Positions 32,993-41,870 of a stretch of 64,000 bases of DNA are shown piece after piece (the stretch's first letter is position 1; every line of letters starts with the position of its first letter). The notes under the pieces are model-generated. The model was not told where the DNA came from. It did no database searches and saw only the letters and a program-made list of their open reading frames with translations. A program made the translations under genes and the position numbers. Source of the DNA: Acuticoccus sediminis (GTDB taxonomy: Bacteria; Pseudomonadota; Alphaproteobacteria; Rhizobiales; Amorphaceae); contig NZ_QHHQ01000002.1 of the NCBI RefSeq assembly GCF_003258595.1, positions 1,116,001 to 1,180,000 on the forward strand, given 5' to 3'.

Positions 32993-34435
32993 CTAGAAGT
33001 CGCGGATCGTCTCGTACTCGTCCGAATCGAAGATGGAGCGGAGCATCTGGCCGATCTTCGGGCTGTCGAACGTATCGAGATCCTCGAAGATCGGCTCGCC
33101 CTGGAAGACGCCGTCCGGGTCGAGGCGCTGGCGGATCGCGGCGAACGTGTCCCAATGGCGGTAGGGGAGCCCCGTGAGCGCGGGGGCGAGGTAGCTGAAC
33201 TTGCCCCAGTGCGGGCGTCCGCCGTAGGCGAGGAACTCCCGCTCCACCGCCCGTCCCAGCGGCGCTTGCCGCCGCCCGCGCACCGAGCCGAGGACGTAGA
33301 TCCCCACATACGCCGTGACCCGCTCGGCGTTGAGGCCGACCAGCGTCTCGCCGGAGGCCGCGGCGAAGCGGATGTGGACGCGCGGATAGTTGAGGTAGCG
33401 CCCCGCCGAGCGCTGCGTCGCGAGCAGCGTGCGCAGCGCCGTCAGGAGCGGGACGACCGCCTCGATGTCGAACGCGTACTCGACGTTGAGGATCGTCCGC
33501 AGGCTGTGGTTCTCCGTCGGCTCGCGATACTTGTCGTAGAGGAACTGCCGGTAGGAGACGTCGACGACGCCGTCGTCGTCGAAGAAGGCGTCGCGGACCT
33601 TGCCGCAGTACCAGCGCGACAGCCAGCGCGGCACGATCTGATAGGCGTGCGCGACGAGGAAGAAGCCGATGTCCTCCAGGCGCAGTGAGAGGCGGCTCCG
33701 GTCGACGAACTTTGCCTTCAGCGCGGCGGCCCGTCCGTTCGGCCGCTCGGCGTCGACCCGCTCCAGGATGCGCGTGTAGACCTCGTCGAGATCCGGGATC
33801 CAGAGCATGTTGACGTACTCGTGCTCGCGGGCGCGCCGCAGCAGGGACGCGAGCGCCGCCTCCATCGGCTGCGTCGAAATCCGGCAGGCGAGGTAGAACG
33901 CCGGGACCACCTTCAGCGTCACCTCGACGAGGATGCCGAGCTGGCCCAGATGGCAGCGCACCGCCTTCATCGTCTCGTCCTCGCCGCTGAAGGACGCGAC
34001 GGTGCCGTCGAGCAGCACCATCTTCGCCCCGACGACGATGTCGGAGAGCGAGCCGTGGACGAGGCTGCTGCCGTGGGTCGAGGTGGCGATCGCCCCGGCG
34101 ATGGTCTGGGAGTGCCAGGACCCGAGCGAGGGGAAGTGCAGGCCGACGCGGGCGAGCGCGACGATGGCGTCGGAGAGCCGCGTCCCGGCGCCCATCGTCA
34201 CCGTGCGCTCCGTGACGTCGATGTGGCGGATGCCGGACAGCGCGGAGACGTCGACGATCGTGCCTTCGGTATGGAGGATGTGGTTCATCGAGTGGCGCCC
34301 GCCGACGGCCTTCAGCCGGCCGCCCTCCGCCCGCGTGCGCCGCACGAGATCGACGAGCGCCTCGACGGTGGGCGGGGCGACGATCGCCGCAGGCTCGAAG
34401 CTCACGTTGCGCCATGCGTTGGTGAACCTCGCCAT
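32993..34435 (-). CDS. FAD-linked oxidoreductase, aldonolactone oxidase type (D-arabinono-1,4-lactone oxidase family)
   Basis: A 480-residue flavoprotein. The FAD_binding_4 domain holds the flavin-linking GGRHSMNHI near residue 45 and STHGSSLVHGSLSD near 118; the ALO C-terminal domain has the family HWGKFSYLAP signature near residue 430. Such enzymes oxidise aldono-lactones or alditols with O2 or cytochrome c. The start ATG 34435 directly abuts the dipeptidase stop upstream on the same strand (34436), so translation is probably coupled. The pairing with a peptidase is unusual; the substrate is unknown. There is no signal peptide. Confidence 0.88.
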   Translation of the reverse strand: MARFTNAWRNVSFEPAAIVAPPTVEALVDLVRRTRAEGGRLKAVGGRHSMNHILHTEGTIVDVSALSGIRHIDVTERTVTMGAGTRLSDAIVALARVGLHFPSLGSWHSQTIAGAIATSTHGSSLVHGSLSDIVVGAKMVLLDGTVASFSGEDETMKAVRCHLGQLGILVEVTLKVVPAFYLACRISTQPMEAALASLLRRAREHEYVNMLWIPDLDEVYTRILERVDAERPNGRAAALKAKFVDRSRLSLRLEDIGFFLVAHAYQIVPRWLSRWYCGKVRDAFFDDDGVVDVSYRQFLYDKYREPTENHSLRTILNVEYAFDIEAVVPLLTALRTLLATQRSAGRYLNYPRVHIRFAAASGETLVGLNAERVTAYVGIYVLGSVRGRRQAPLGRAVEREFLAYGGRPHWGKFSYLAPALTGLPYRHWDTFAAIRQRLDPDGVFQGEPIFEDLDTFDSPKIGQMLRSIFDSDEYETIRDF

Positions 34436-36316
34436 CTAGCGGACCCCGCCGAGGTTCTGCGAGAGCGCGGTGCGCCCGTCGGTCCCAGACAGGAGGGGTG
34501 CGCAGATCTGCGCCGCGCGCTCGGCCGAGCCGCCGGGCAGCCGCGTCGCGAACACGCGGCAGGCGTTGGCGCCGGCGATCTTGCGGATCGCCCTCCGATC
34601 GAGGGGCACCGGCATGGGGGCCACGACGAGGGCCGCCGTCAGCGCCGGCAGGCCCGCCGCGTCGTAGGGCGTCGAGACGGCACCGTCGAAGTCCGTTCCG
34701 AGGGCGATGTGGTCGGTCGGATCGTAGGCGGGATGCGCCGCGCGCATCTCCTCGACGAAGGACGGTTCGGCGAGAGCGGAAAGCACCGCGCGGTAGTGCG
34801 TCATCCCCTCCTCGACGCTGTTGCTGCCGACCTCCGGCCAGAGGCCGATGCCGATGATACCGCCGGTGCGGGCGACGGCGCGGACGTCCTCGTCGCTGAT
34901 GTTGCGGTTGGCGTCGCAGCCCGGTCGCGGCGCCTCGTCCCGGTAGCCGAGGCACGCGGTGCGGCTTCCGGTGTGGGAGATGACGACCGGGCCGGCCCCC
35001 TGCCCGACCGCGCCTTCGAGGGTCGCATCCGCCGCATGGGCGAGATCGAGGACGATGCCGTTGTGGGCCACGGCGCCGACGAAGGCGGCCCCGTCGGCGG
35101 TGAGGCCGCTGTCCGGATCGCAGCCTTCGCTGGACGCGCCGAGTGTGTTGTCGAAGCGGTGCGTCGGCGCCAGCATCCGGAAGCCTTCCGCGAAAAGCGT
35201 TTCGACGCCCGCCGCGGGATCGGTCCCGCCACCGCCCAGCCAGTGCGTGCCTTCGACCGCGATCAGCGCGCCGACCGTGCGCGGCCGCCCGCCGCTCGCC
35301 TGCTCCCTGCGGCGCTGCCGGATGAGCGCGTCGAGATCGTCGGCCGTCCGGATGAGGACCATGCGGGGGGACGTTCCGTCGTCGTGCGCCTCGGTCTCGG
35401 CGATGAACCGCTTCAGCCGCCGGGCCTGATGGATCGCCCGCGCCTCGAGGTCGAACCAGGTCGCAAGGGGGCTGAACTGGGCGACCTGCAGCAAACCGGT
35501 CTGGTTGAGCGAGTCGGGTGAGAGGCACACCGTCGCCCCGACGAGGAGACGCCCGGGATCGGGCGCGGGGCGGGCCGACACGGTCTTCGTCACGGCCGCA
35601 AACACCTGCAGCGCGACGTTGCCCTTCACGAGGCGGTCGAGGTCGACATGCCCGACGCGCGACGCCCCGAGGAAGTCGCGGTCCCACATCATGGTGTCGG
35701 CGTGGAGGTCGACGATGAAGAGGTCGTCGTGGAAGGCGGCGATCTCCGGCGAGACGCCGGGCCGCGGCGCGGCGAGTACGGTGTTGAGGCCGACGTCGAC
35801 GCCCCGCCCGACCACGCCGCTGGCAAGGACCGCGACGCCGACGAGCACCGGAACGACGACGGCGACGGCGACCGTCACGAGACGCCGGGGACGATCGGCG
35901 CTCGCCCACGGCGCATCGAGAACGAGGCCGACGGCGCCGCCCGCGACGCCCGCCGCGGCACCGTACCAGAGCGGCACCACCGGCGTTTCGAGCCACACCG
36001 CCGCGAGCGCGATCGCCGCCGGGACGGTCACGGCGAGGAGGCCGAGCGGTATGACGACCCGCGCAAGCCTGTCACCGGCACGAAAGCGCGTCAGGAGGAG
36101 CGGCAGCGTGACGATCAGCAGTCCCGCGAGCCCCGCCGCCGCCACCGCACGGAAGGCATCGGCGACGACCGTTCCACCCGGCGCCGTCCGCCGCCAGGCC
36201 ACCGCGCCGTCGCCCGCGGGCTCGAGCGAACCCGACAGGATCGCCGCCGCGAGCCCCAGGAGGACGAGGCAGGCGAGGGTGTAGAGTGCGAATGAAATCC
36301 TGCGGCGCGTTGGCAT
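34436..36316 (-). CDS. Membrane-anchored M19 dipeptidase (renal dipeptidase family)
   Basis: A 626-residue protein: five N-terminal membrane segments (about residues 9-29, 56-77, 87-109, 114-134, 146-168) followed by an M19 metallopeptidase. Zinc ligands are seen as DLHADT (H205, D207), the bridging Glu in LIAVEGTHW, and His in VVISHTGSRTACLGYRD; ALGTDFDG completes the active site. Most bacterial M19 enzymes lack the five-helix front part. With the N-terminus inside, the catalytic domain would face the periplasm. ATG 36316 is chosen over TTG 36322. It is followed with no gap by the aldonolactone-oxidase-like gene. Confidence 0.88.
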   Translation of the reverse strand: MPTRRRISFALYTLACLVLLGLAAAILSGSLEPAGDGAVAWRRTAPGGTVVADAFRAVAAAGLAGLLIVTLPLLLTRFRAGDRLARVVIPLGLLAVTVPAAIALAAVWLETPVVPLWYGAAAGVAGGAVGLVLDAPWASADRPRRLVTVAVAVVVPVLVGVAVLASGVVGRGVDVGLNTVLAAPRPGVSPEIAAFHDDLFIVDLHADTMMWDRDFLGASRVGHVDLDRLVKGNVALQVFAAVTKTVSARPAPDPGRLLVGATVCLSPDSLNQTGLLQVAQFSPLATWFDLEARAIHQARRLKRFIAETEAHDDGTSPRMVLIRTADDLDALIRQRRREQASGGRPRTVGALIAVEGTHWLGGGGTDPAAGVETLFAEGFRMLAPTHRFDNTLGASSEGCDPDSGLTADGAAFVGAVAHNGIVLDLAHAADATLEGAVGQGAGPVVISHTGSRTACLGYRDEAPRPGCDANRNISDEDVRAVARTGGIIGIGLWPEVGSNSVEEGMTHYRAVLSALAEPSFVEEMRAAHPAYDPTDHIALGTDFDGAVSTPYDAAGLPALTAALVVAPMPVPLDRRAIRKIAGANACRVFATRLPGGSAERAAQICAPLLSGTDGRTALSQNLGGVR

Positions 36317-36349
36317 GATCAATCAACGTTTGGCGGAATCGGGCTGCGG

Positions 36350-36372
36350 GCGCGGCGCCCCGGACGCCGCGC
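36350..36372 (-). terminator. Hairpin downstream of the cytochrome gene
   Basis: GCGCGGCG (36350-36357) and CGCCGCGC (36365-36372) form a perfect 8-bp stem with a 7-base loop. It lies between the cytochrome stop (36492) and the dipeptidase start (36316), both on the minus strand. No T-tract follows. Confidence 0.4.
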
Positions 36373-36491
36373 GGTGACCTCGGGAACGGCGCGCCCGGCG
36401 GAGGCGTCGCCCGGCCGGAGCGGGCCGCGGCAGGACGTGGACCCTGCGCGGCCCCGGAACCGGGCTCGCCTTCAGCAGTGACGCGCGGTCG

Positions 36492-38186
36492 TCAGAGCGT
36501 CTTCAGGTACTCGATCAGCGCGGCCTTCTCGTCCGGCGAGAGGGTCGTGCCGTAGTCGTGGCCGAGGTTGGAGTTGCCCGGCAGGCGCGTGTCGTAGAGG
36601 AAGGCGCCCGGGAAGGGACTGGCATGCTCGAAGCCCACAAGGTCGGGGTCGAACTCCCAGCTCCCGGTGTAGAACGTCTTGGGCCGCTTGCCCGGCTCGA
36701 CGAGGAGCGCGGCGAGGTTGGGCACCGAACCGTTGTGCAGGTAGGGCGCGGTCGCCCAGATGCCGTTGAGCGGCCGGGCCCGGTAGGCCAGCGGCGCGAT
36801 GAACTCGTTCGGCCGTCCCTGGTTCACCACCTTCGCGAGCGCCGCATTGTCCTCGGACTCGGCGATCCACTGGTCGACGATCTTGCCGGTGACGAGCTGC
36901 GCCGCCTCGTAGCTCGCGATGCTCTCCGGTCCGCCGATCTTCGACAGGTTGACCTTCCGCCGCGCGTAGGTCGCGGCCTGTCGCGGGTCCGTCCCGATCT
37001 CCTCGAGCGGGATGAGCGGGTTCTCGATCTCGGTCCGCGCGGTCCAGTCCTCGGCCGGGGTGATCAGCTGGTGGCACTCGCCGCATTGCTGGGCGTAGAT
37101 CGTGCTGCCGAAGTCGGCGAGGTCCTGGTCGATCTCACCGAACAGCGCGTCCGGCCAGGCCGGTGCGGTCAGCTTCATCATCAGCCGCTGCCCCTCGGCG
37201 ATGTTCTGCACGTTGACGCCGTGGCGGATCGTGTCGGCGAGGAGAGTCGAATGGTCGATCGGCGACTGCACGCCGAGCGCCTCGATGACGTTGCGCGTCA
37301 GCGGCTGGCGGATCGAGGAATTGTAGAGCACGTAGCTGAAGAACGGCGTGTCCCATGTGGCCGGGAAGCTCACCGGCGCGGTCTCTGGAACGTAGTTGCG
37401 CGCCTCCGCGATGGGGAGCGCGAGGAACAGGTTGACGCCCCGCTCGTGCGCGTCGAGGCGGCCGAACCCGGACGCGGTCGGCAGCTCCGGCGCCTGCGCC
37501 TGCGCGCCCGCGATGAAGGCCCGCCCCAGCGCGCGGCGCTTCACGAAGCACTGGAAGGCCTCGCCGAGCGCATCCGGCGACGTCTCGACCCCCTGACCGA
37601 TGACCCGCTGCGCGAAGCGGCTGAACTTGATCGGATCGCCGGCCGTGGCGCCGATGGCCTCGCCGAGCTTGTCCTGGAAGAGCTCGATGTCGTGGTGGGC
37701 CGGGCCGCCCTCGATGCGGATGTTCTGGCCCCGGTAGCTCACCTGCCCGGTGTGGCAGGCGGCGCAGCCGAAGCCGACCCAGTTGCCGTCCCAGCAGAAG
37801 GCCCCCTCCGGCTGCGTCAGCGGGCGCTTGGCGAAGCCGACCGGCAGCCCGTCGGGGTTGTACTCCGCGTTCTTCGGGTCGACGAGGAAGCCGAGGCGGG
37901 ACATGTTGGCGGACGAGGCGAACAGCTCCGTCCCCTCCGCCTGCTCCAGCGCCAGGAGCCACTCGTAGGGCATGAAGATCGTGCCCTGGCTGAGGTAGTA
38001 CCACCACTGCGCCTCGTCCTCGGTCCACCCCTGATCGAGGTAGAAGGCCGGCGAGCCTGGATAGGAGGTCGACGACGCCGCGGTCGGCTGCGCCCATGCG
38101 CCCGGGACCGGGCACGCCACGGCGGCGACGCATCCGATGGCGAGGCGAGCACCAATAAAGCGGAAGAATTTGAGCGTGTTAAACAT
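36492..38186 (-). CDS. Di-heme cytochrome c, cytochrome c peroxidase/RoxA-like
   Basis: Exported protein of 564 residues with a signal peptide (IGCVAAVACPVPGAWAQ). Two heme-attachment motifs are present: CAACH (C141-H145) and CGECH (C368-H372). The long spacer between them and the C-terminal NGIWATAPYLHNGSVPNLAALL resemble the RoxA/MauG-type di-heme group more than short CcpA peroxidases. RoxA enzymes cleave rubber; MauG-type make protein cofactors; which applies is not clear. A+T-rich DNA with TATCCGC repeats lies upstream. It follows the DUF1353 gene on the same strand, 144 bases apart. Confidence 0.9.
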   Translation of the reverse strand: MFNTLKFFRFIGARLAIGCVAAVACPVPGAWAQPTAASSTSYPGSPAFYLDQGWTEDEAQWWYYLSQGTIFMPYEWLLALEQAEGTELFASSANMSRLGFLVDPKNAEYNPDGLPVGFAKRPLTQPEGAFCWDGNWVGFGCAACHTGQVSYRGQNIRIEGGPAHHDIELFQDKLGEAIGATAGDPIKFSRFAQRVIGQGVETSPDALGEAFQCFVKRRALGRAFIAGAQAQAPELPTASGFGRLDAHERGVNLFLALPIAEARNYVPETAPVSFPATWDTPFFSYVLYNSSIRQPLTRNVIEALGVQSPIDHSTLLADTIRHGVNVQNIAEGQRLMMKLTAPAWPDALFGEIDQDLADFGSTIYAQQCGECHQLITPAEDWTARTEIENPLIPLEEIGTDPRQAATYARRKVNLSKIGGPESIASYEAAQLVTGKIVDQWIAESEDNAALAKVVNQGRPNEFIAPLAYRARPLNGIWATAPYLHNGSVPNLAALLVEPGKRPKTFYTGSWEFDPDLVGFEHASPFPGAFLYDTRLPGNSNLGHDYGTTLSPDEKAALIEYLKTL

Positions 38187-38192
38187 CCGAAT

Positions 38193-38289
38193 TATCCGCG
38201 AAAAACATCATTTGAATAATGAAAACGTGCTCTTCGTTGCCCCTTCTGTCAATGATATCCGCAATAATCGCGCACCAACATGGCGGATA
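38193..38289. promoter_or_regulatory. Three TATCCGC copies in A+T-rich promoter region
   Basis: TATCCGC occurs at 38193-38199 and 38256-38262, and inverted as GCGGATA at 38283-38289. The last two form a 7-bp inverted repeat with a 20-base spacer. The stretch 38160-38330 is much more A+T-rich than its neighbours and precedes the cytochrome gene. The copies could bind a regulator. Confidence 0.35.
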
Positions 38290-38329
38290 CTATACAAATG
38301 GGAGTGCGCGACACCCGGCGCGAAACACT

Positions 38330-38935
38330 TTATAGACCGCAGGGGGCGCCGGAGTTCCAGTAGTCTCCGGCGAAGACGGACAATGCTTTCTGGATCTGCC
38401 AGAAATGACGCTTCGACTGCGGCACCGCGCCGTCCAGCATGAGCGTCTTCACCCCTTCCATCATCGTCCGGTCGACATGCTCGCGGTCGCGTCCCGCAGG
38501 GAGCCGGTCGCAGTGGCGCAGCGAATACTCCCAGTCGTGGACGATGAAGGCCGGCCCGTAGCTCCACCGGCGGATACCGGAGATCCCGGTGGCAAAGGGC
38601 GGGATGGTGCCGCCGTCGGTCAACATCCGGCCGGGTGTGACGGTCGTTCCGGAGCTGTCGGTGAACGAGAACGGCGTGTCGGGATGGGGCGAGTACTCGA
38701 CGAGCTCGCTGTCGACCCAGCGCAGGAAGATCTTGTCGATGTTGGAGAACTGGCCCCGGCCATACTCGTCCCAGACGAAGAAGACGGCGGTCTCCGTGAT
38801 CTCCGACGATGCGCCCGGAAGCAGCCCGCCGGTGTCGCTGCCGAAGTTGGACAGCGCCTCCGGATTGCGCCGCGCGGCTTCGGCCGCGAGGGCGTCACGG
38901 ATCGCGAGAGCCCGCCTCCGTTCATCAATATTCAT
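38330..38935 (-). CDS. DUF1353 domain protein
   Basis: A 201-residue protein. The DUF1353 signature is recognisable: MLTDGGTIPPFATGISGIRRW, then YGPAFIVHDWEYSLRHCDRLPAG, with a further acidic/His-containing C-terminal part (DRTMMEGVKTL). The family is short, often phage- or plasmid-borne, and without an assigned reaction; the HDW and DGGT motifs suggest a metal or hydrolase site, an inference. No signal peptide. No other phage gene is nearby. It precedes the cytochrome gene. Confidence 0.85.
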   Translation of the reverse strand: MNIDERRRALAIRDALAAEAARRNPEALSNFGSDTGGLLPGASSEITETAVFFVWDEYGRGQFSNIDKIFLRWVDSELVEYSPHPDTPFSFTDSSGTTVTPGRMLTDGGTIPPFATGISGIRRWSYGPAFIVHDWEYSLRHCDRLPAGRDREHVDRTMMEGVKTLMLDGAVPQSKRHFWQIQKALSVFAGDYWNSGAPCGL

Positions 38936-39086
38936 TGCAATACCTTGGTTTTGCTTGCGTAAAAAATGTATGCCGGCAGAATATCTGGCTAGATCTTACG
39001 AAAATTCGGGGCCGCCGTAAATATCGCGTGGCCGGCGGGGGCCGATCACCATTGCGTGGCGGCCGCGGCGTCGCCCCCTTGGGGCG

Positions 39087-39866
39087 TCAGGCCCAGACGA
39101 AGCGGTCGGTGCCGGCGTCCCGGACGCGGTCCAGCGACATGCTGAGCTGGTAGATTTCCGGGCGGTAATGGATCGTGATGTGCTGCACCGGGCGCTCGTC
39201 GGTGTCGCGCACGACGCGGCGCACCTGGAGCAGCGGCGCGCCGATCGGGGTCGCCAGATGCCCCGCGAGGTGCGGATCGGCGAGCACCGCCGTCACGATC
39301 TGCCGCGCCGAGGCGATCCGATGGCCGGACGCCTCGACCAGCGCCAGGATGGGGCGGTTGGACAGGTCGCCGACGTCGAAGGAGCGGCCGATCTCCTCCG
39401 GCAGGTAGGTGAGGATGTGCGAGAAGGGCTCCCCGTCGCGCATCCGGCGCCGTTCCACGCGCTGCACCAGGGACTGCGCCGGCACCGAGAGGGCGTCCTG
39501 CACCTCGAGCGGCGGCGCGACGTAGTCGAAGGTCAGGACCTCGATGCTCGTCGTCGCGTCGATGGTCTGGAGGTTCTCCATCAGCCGGTCGAAGTCCGCC
39601 GACATCGTCGTCGGGCGCGCCTTGTGGACGACCAACGTCCCCCGCCCGCGGGTGCGCGTGACGAGACCGTCCTGCGCCAGCTCGTTCATCGCCCGCTTCG
39701 CGGTGATGCGCGAGACGGCGTAGAGGTTCGACAGCTCGTCCTCGCTGGGGAGCAGCTCGCCGTAGACCAGCGTGCCGGACATGATCTTCTGGCGATAAAG
39801 CAGGTAGATCTGATGGTAGAGCGGCGTCGGGCTCTCGGGATCGATCCCGCGGGTGGGTCGGTTCAT
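39087..39866 (-). CDS. GntR/HutC-family transcriptional regulator with UTRA domain
   Basis: About 259 residues. The GntR winged helix comes first (residues 1-75): PLYHQIYLLYRQKIMSG, LPSEDELSNLYAVSRITAKR, and LVTRTRGRGTLV. The UTRA ligand domain follows, with VERRRMRDGEPFSHILTYLP and the terminal RPVQHITIHYRPEIYQLSM. HutC-type UTRA proteins bind small acids or sugars. ATG 39866 is used; an in-frame ATG at 39881 is equally possible since neither has a clear ribosome site. It is divergent from the formate-tetrahydrofolate ligase gene and may regulate it. Confidence 0.93.
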   Translation of the reverse strand: MNRPTRGIDPESPTPLYHQIYLLYRQKIMSGTLVYGELLPSEDELSNLYAVSRITAKRAMNELAQDGLVTRTRGRGTLVVHKARPTTMSADFDRLMENLQTIDATTSIEVLTFDYVAPPLEVQDALSVPAQSLVQRVERRRMRDGEPFSHILTYLPEEIGRSFDVGDLSNRPILALVEASGHRIASARQIVTAVLADPHLAGHLATPIGAPLLQVRRVVRDTDERPVQHITIHYRPEIYQLSMSLDRVRDAGTDRFVWA

Positions 39867-40181
39867 CGCGCGCACGTCCATCGCCGCCGCACGCGCACCG
39901 GTGGGCCAGTCTCTACCATGGCCCGCCTTATAGGCGGATGAAACAACCGTTCGCAACATGGCCCCGCCACTGGCGCGTCCCTGCCGACAGCGTCGCCCTT
40001 CGGTAGGATGATACCGTTTACATGCGGGTCCGCGCTGCTCGGAAGGCCGGCAAAGTGTGTTCGCCTGGCCCTTAATTGCACAAATTGCGAAAGAACGCCG
40101 TCGGTGGTCTGCCGTGTCCGTCGCATTTGTGCCATCAGGGCGGTTGGTGAATTTGTAGTGTGGAGCGGACGACGGAACCGG
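39867..40181. other. Divergent gap upstream of fhs, with a 12-bp bulged stem
   Basis: No gene is seen. GCACAAA and TGCGA (40078-40084, 40086-40090) pair with TCGCA and TTTGTGC (40121-40125, 40126-40132), giving a 12-bp stem broken by one bulged T (40085) with a 30-base loop. It ends 49 bases before the fhs ATG. The arms lie in A+T-rich DNA, and AATTGC is also directly repeated (40074-40079, 40083-40088). It could be an RNA leader structure or two operator half-sites for the GntR protein. Confidence 0.5.
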
Positions 40182-41858
40182 ATGGCGCCTAAAAGTGATA
40201 TCGAGATCGCCCGCGCGGCACAGAAGCGTCCCATCATGGAGATCGGCGACAAGCTCGGCATTCCGCCCGAGCAGCTGATCCCGTTCGGGCACGACAAGGC
40301 CAAGGTCACAGCCGACTTCATCGCCTCGCTGGAGGGGCGGCCGGACGGCAAGCTCATCCTCGTCACCGCGATTAACCCGACACCGGCCGGCGAGGGCAAG
40401 ACCACGACGACGGTCGGCCTCGGCGACGGGCTCAACCGGATCGGCAAGCGCGCCATCACCTGCATCCGCGAAGCCTCGCTCGGGCCGAACTTCGGCCTGA
40501 AGGGCGGCGCGGCGGGCGGCGGCTACGCGCAGGTCGTGCCGATGGAGGACATGAACCTCCACTTCACCGGCGACTTCCACGCGATCAGCGCGGCCCACAA
40601 CCTCCTCGCCGCGATGGTGGACAACCACGTCTACTGGGGCAACGCGCTCGGCATCGACGTGCGCCGCATCGTCTGGCGCCGCGTCGTCGACATGAACGAC
40701 CGCGCGCTGCGCACCATCACCGCCGGGCTCGGGGGCGTCGCCAACGGCTATCCGCGCGAGGCGGGCTTCGACATCACCGTCGCCTCCGAGGTGATGGCGA
40801 TCCTGTGCCTGGCGCGCGACATCGAGGACCTGCAGAAACGCCTCGGCGACATGATCGTCGCCTACCGCCGCGACCGCTCGCCGATCACCTGCCGCGACCT
40901 GAAGGCCGACGGCGCGATGGCGGTGCTGCTGAAGGACGCGATCCTGCCGAACCTCGTGCAGACGCTGGAGAACAACCCCGCCTTCGTCCACGGCGGCCCC
41001 TTCGCCAACATCGCGCACGGCTGCAACTCGGTCATCGCGACGCGCGCGGCGCTGAAGATGGCCGACTTCGTCGTGACCGAGGCCGGGTTCGGCGCCGACC
41101 TCGGGGCGGAGAAGTTCTTCGACATCAAGTGTCGCAAGGCCGGGCTGCGGCCGGACGCGGCGGTGCTCGTCGCGACGGTGCGCGCGCTGAAGATGAACGG
41201 CGGCGTCGCGAAGGCGGACCTCGCGGCGGAGAACGTCCAGGCCGTCCTGCGGGGCTGCGCGAACCTGAAGCGCCATATCGACAACGTGCGCCGCTTCAAC
41301 GTGCCGGTGGTCGTCGCGATCAACCATTTCATGGGCGACACCGAGGCCGAGATCGAAGCCGTCGAGGCCTACGTCGCGGCGGAGGGATCGGAGGCGATCG
41401 TCTGCCGCCACTGGGCCGAGGGCAGCGCCGGGATCGAGGCGCTCTCGCACCGCGTGGCCGAGCTCGCGACCTCCGGCACGGCGGACTTCAGCCCGCTCTA
41501 CTGCGACGAGCTCCCCCTCTGGCAGAAGATCGAGACGATCGCGCACCGGATCTATCATGCCGGCGAGGTGACGGCCTCGTCGGCCGTGCGCGACCAGCTC
41601 GCCCAGTGGGAGGCCGCGGGCTACGGCAACCTGCCGATCTGCATCGCCAAGACGCAGTATTCCTTCAGCGCCGACCCGACGCTGCGCGGGGCGCCGACCG
41701 GCCACGTCCTGCCGGTGCGCGAGGTGCGCCTCTCCGCCGGCGCGGGCTTCGTCGTCGCCATCTGCGGGGACATCATGACGATGCCGGGTCTGCCGATCAC
41801 CCCGGCCGCCGAGCGCATCCGGCTCGACGCCAAGGGACATGTCGAAGGACTCTTCTGA
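40182..41858 (+). CDS. fhs: Formate--tetrahydrofolate ligase
   Basis: Cytosolic one-carbon enzyme that makes 10-formyl-tetrahydrofolate from formate, THF and ATP. The 558 residues equal the usual length. It has the ATP-loop [19 protein letters not shown], the substrate signature [21 protein letters not shown] (quoted in part), [19 protein letters not shown] and CHWAEGS near the C-terminus. ATG 40182 agrees with the family N-terminus (DIEIARAA). It stands alone, divergent from a GntR regulator and convergent with a LacI regulator, with a structured leader region upstream. High confidence. Confidence 0.96.
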   Translation: MAPKSDIEIARAAQKRPIMEIGDKLGIPPEQLIPFGHDKAKVTADFIASLEGRPDGKLILVTAINPTPAGEGKTTTTVGLGDGLNRIGKRAITCIREASLGPNFGLKGGAAGGGYAQVVPMEDMNLHFTGDFHAISAAHNLLAAMVDNHVYWGNALGIDVRRIVWRRVVDMNDRALRTITAGLGGVANGYPREAGFDITVASEVMAILCLARDIEDLQKRLGDMIVAYRRDRSPITCRDLKADGAMAVLLKDAILPNLVQTLENNPAFVHGGPFANIAHGCNSVIATRAALKMADFVVTEAGFGADLGAEKFFDIKCRKAGLRPDAAVLVATVRALKMNGGVAKADLAAENVQAVLRGCANLKRHIDNVRRFNVPVVVAINHFMGDTEAEIEAVEAYVAAEGSEAIVCRHWAEGSAGIEALSHRVAELATSGTADFSPLYCDELPLWQKIETIAHRIYHAGEVTASSAVRDQLAQWEAAGYGNLPICIAKTQYSFSADPTLRGAPTGHVLPVREVRLSAGAGFVVAICGDIMTMPGLPITPAAERIRLDAKGHVEGLF

Positions 41859-41870
41859 CGGCCCGGCCCG

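Noticed and set aside
32907-35996. 1029-codon minus-strand frame across the oxidase and dipeptidase
   Set aside because: Out of frame with both real genes, and without motifs.
38330-38935. Prophage remnant suggested by DUF1353
   Set aside because: No other phage gene, attachment-site repeat or integrase is seen nearby.
40008-40181. ZTP or tetrahydrofolate riboswitch upstream of fhs
   Set aside because: The conserved sequences of those classes, as far as I can recall them, are not present; only an unclassified stem is reported.
39903-41840. Upstream extension of the GntR frame through the fhs gene
   Set aside because: The extra part is antisense to fhs and has shadow composition; the HTH begins at 39866.
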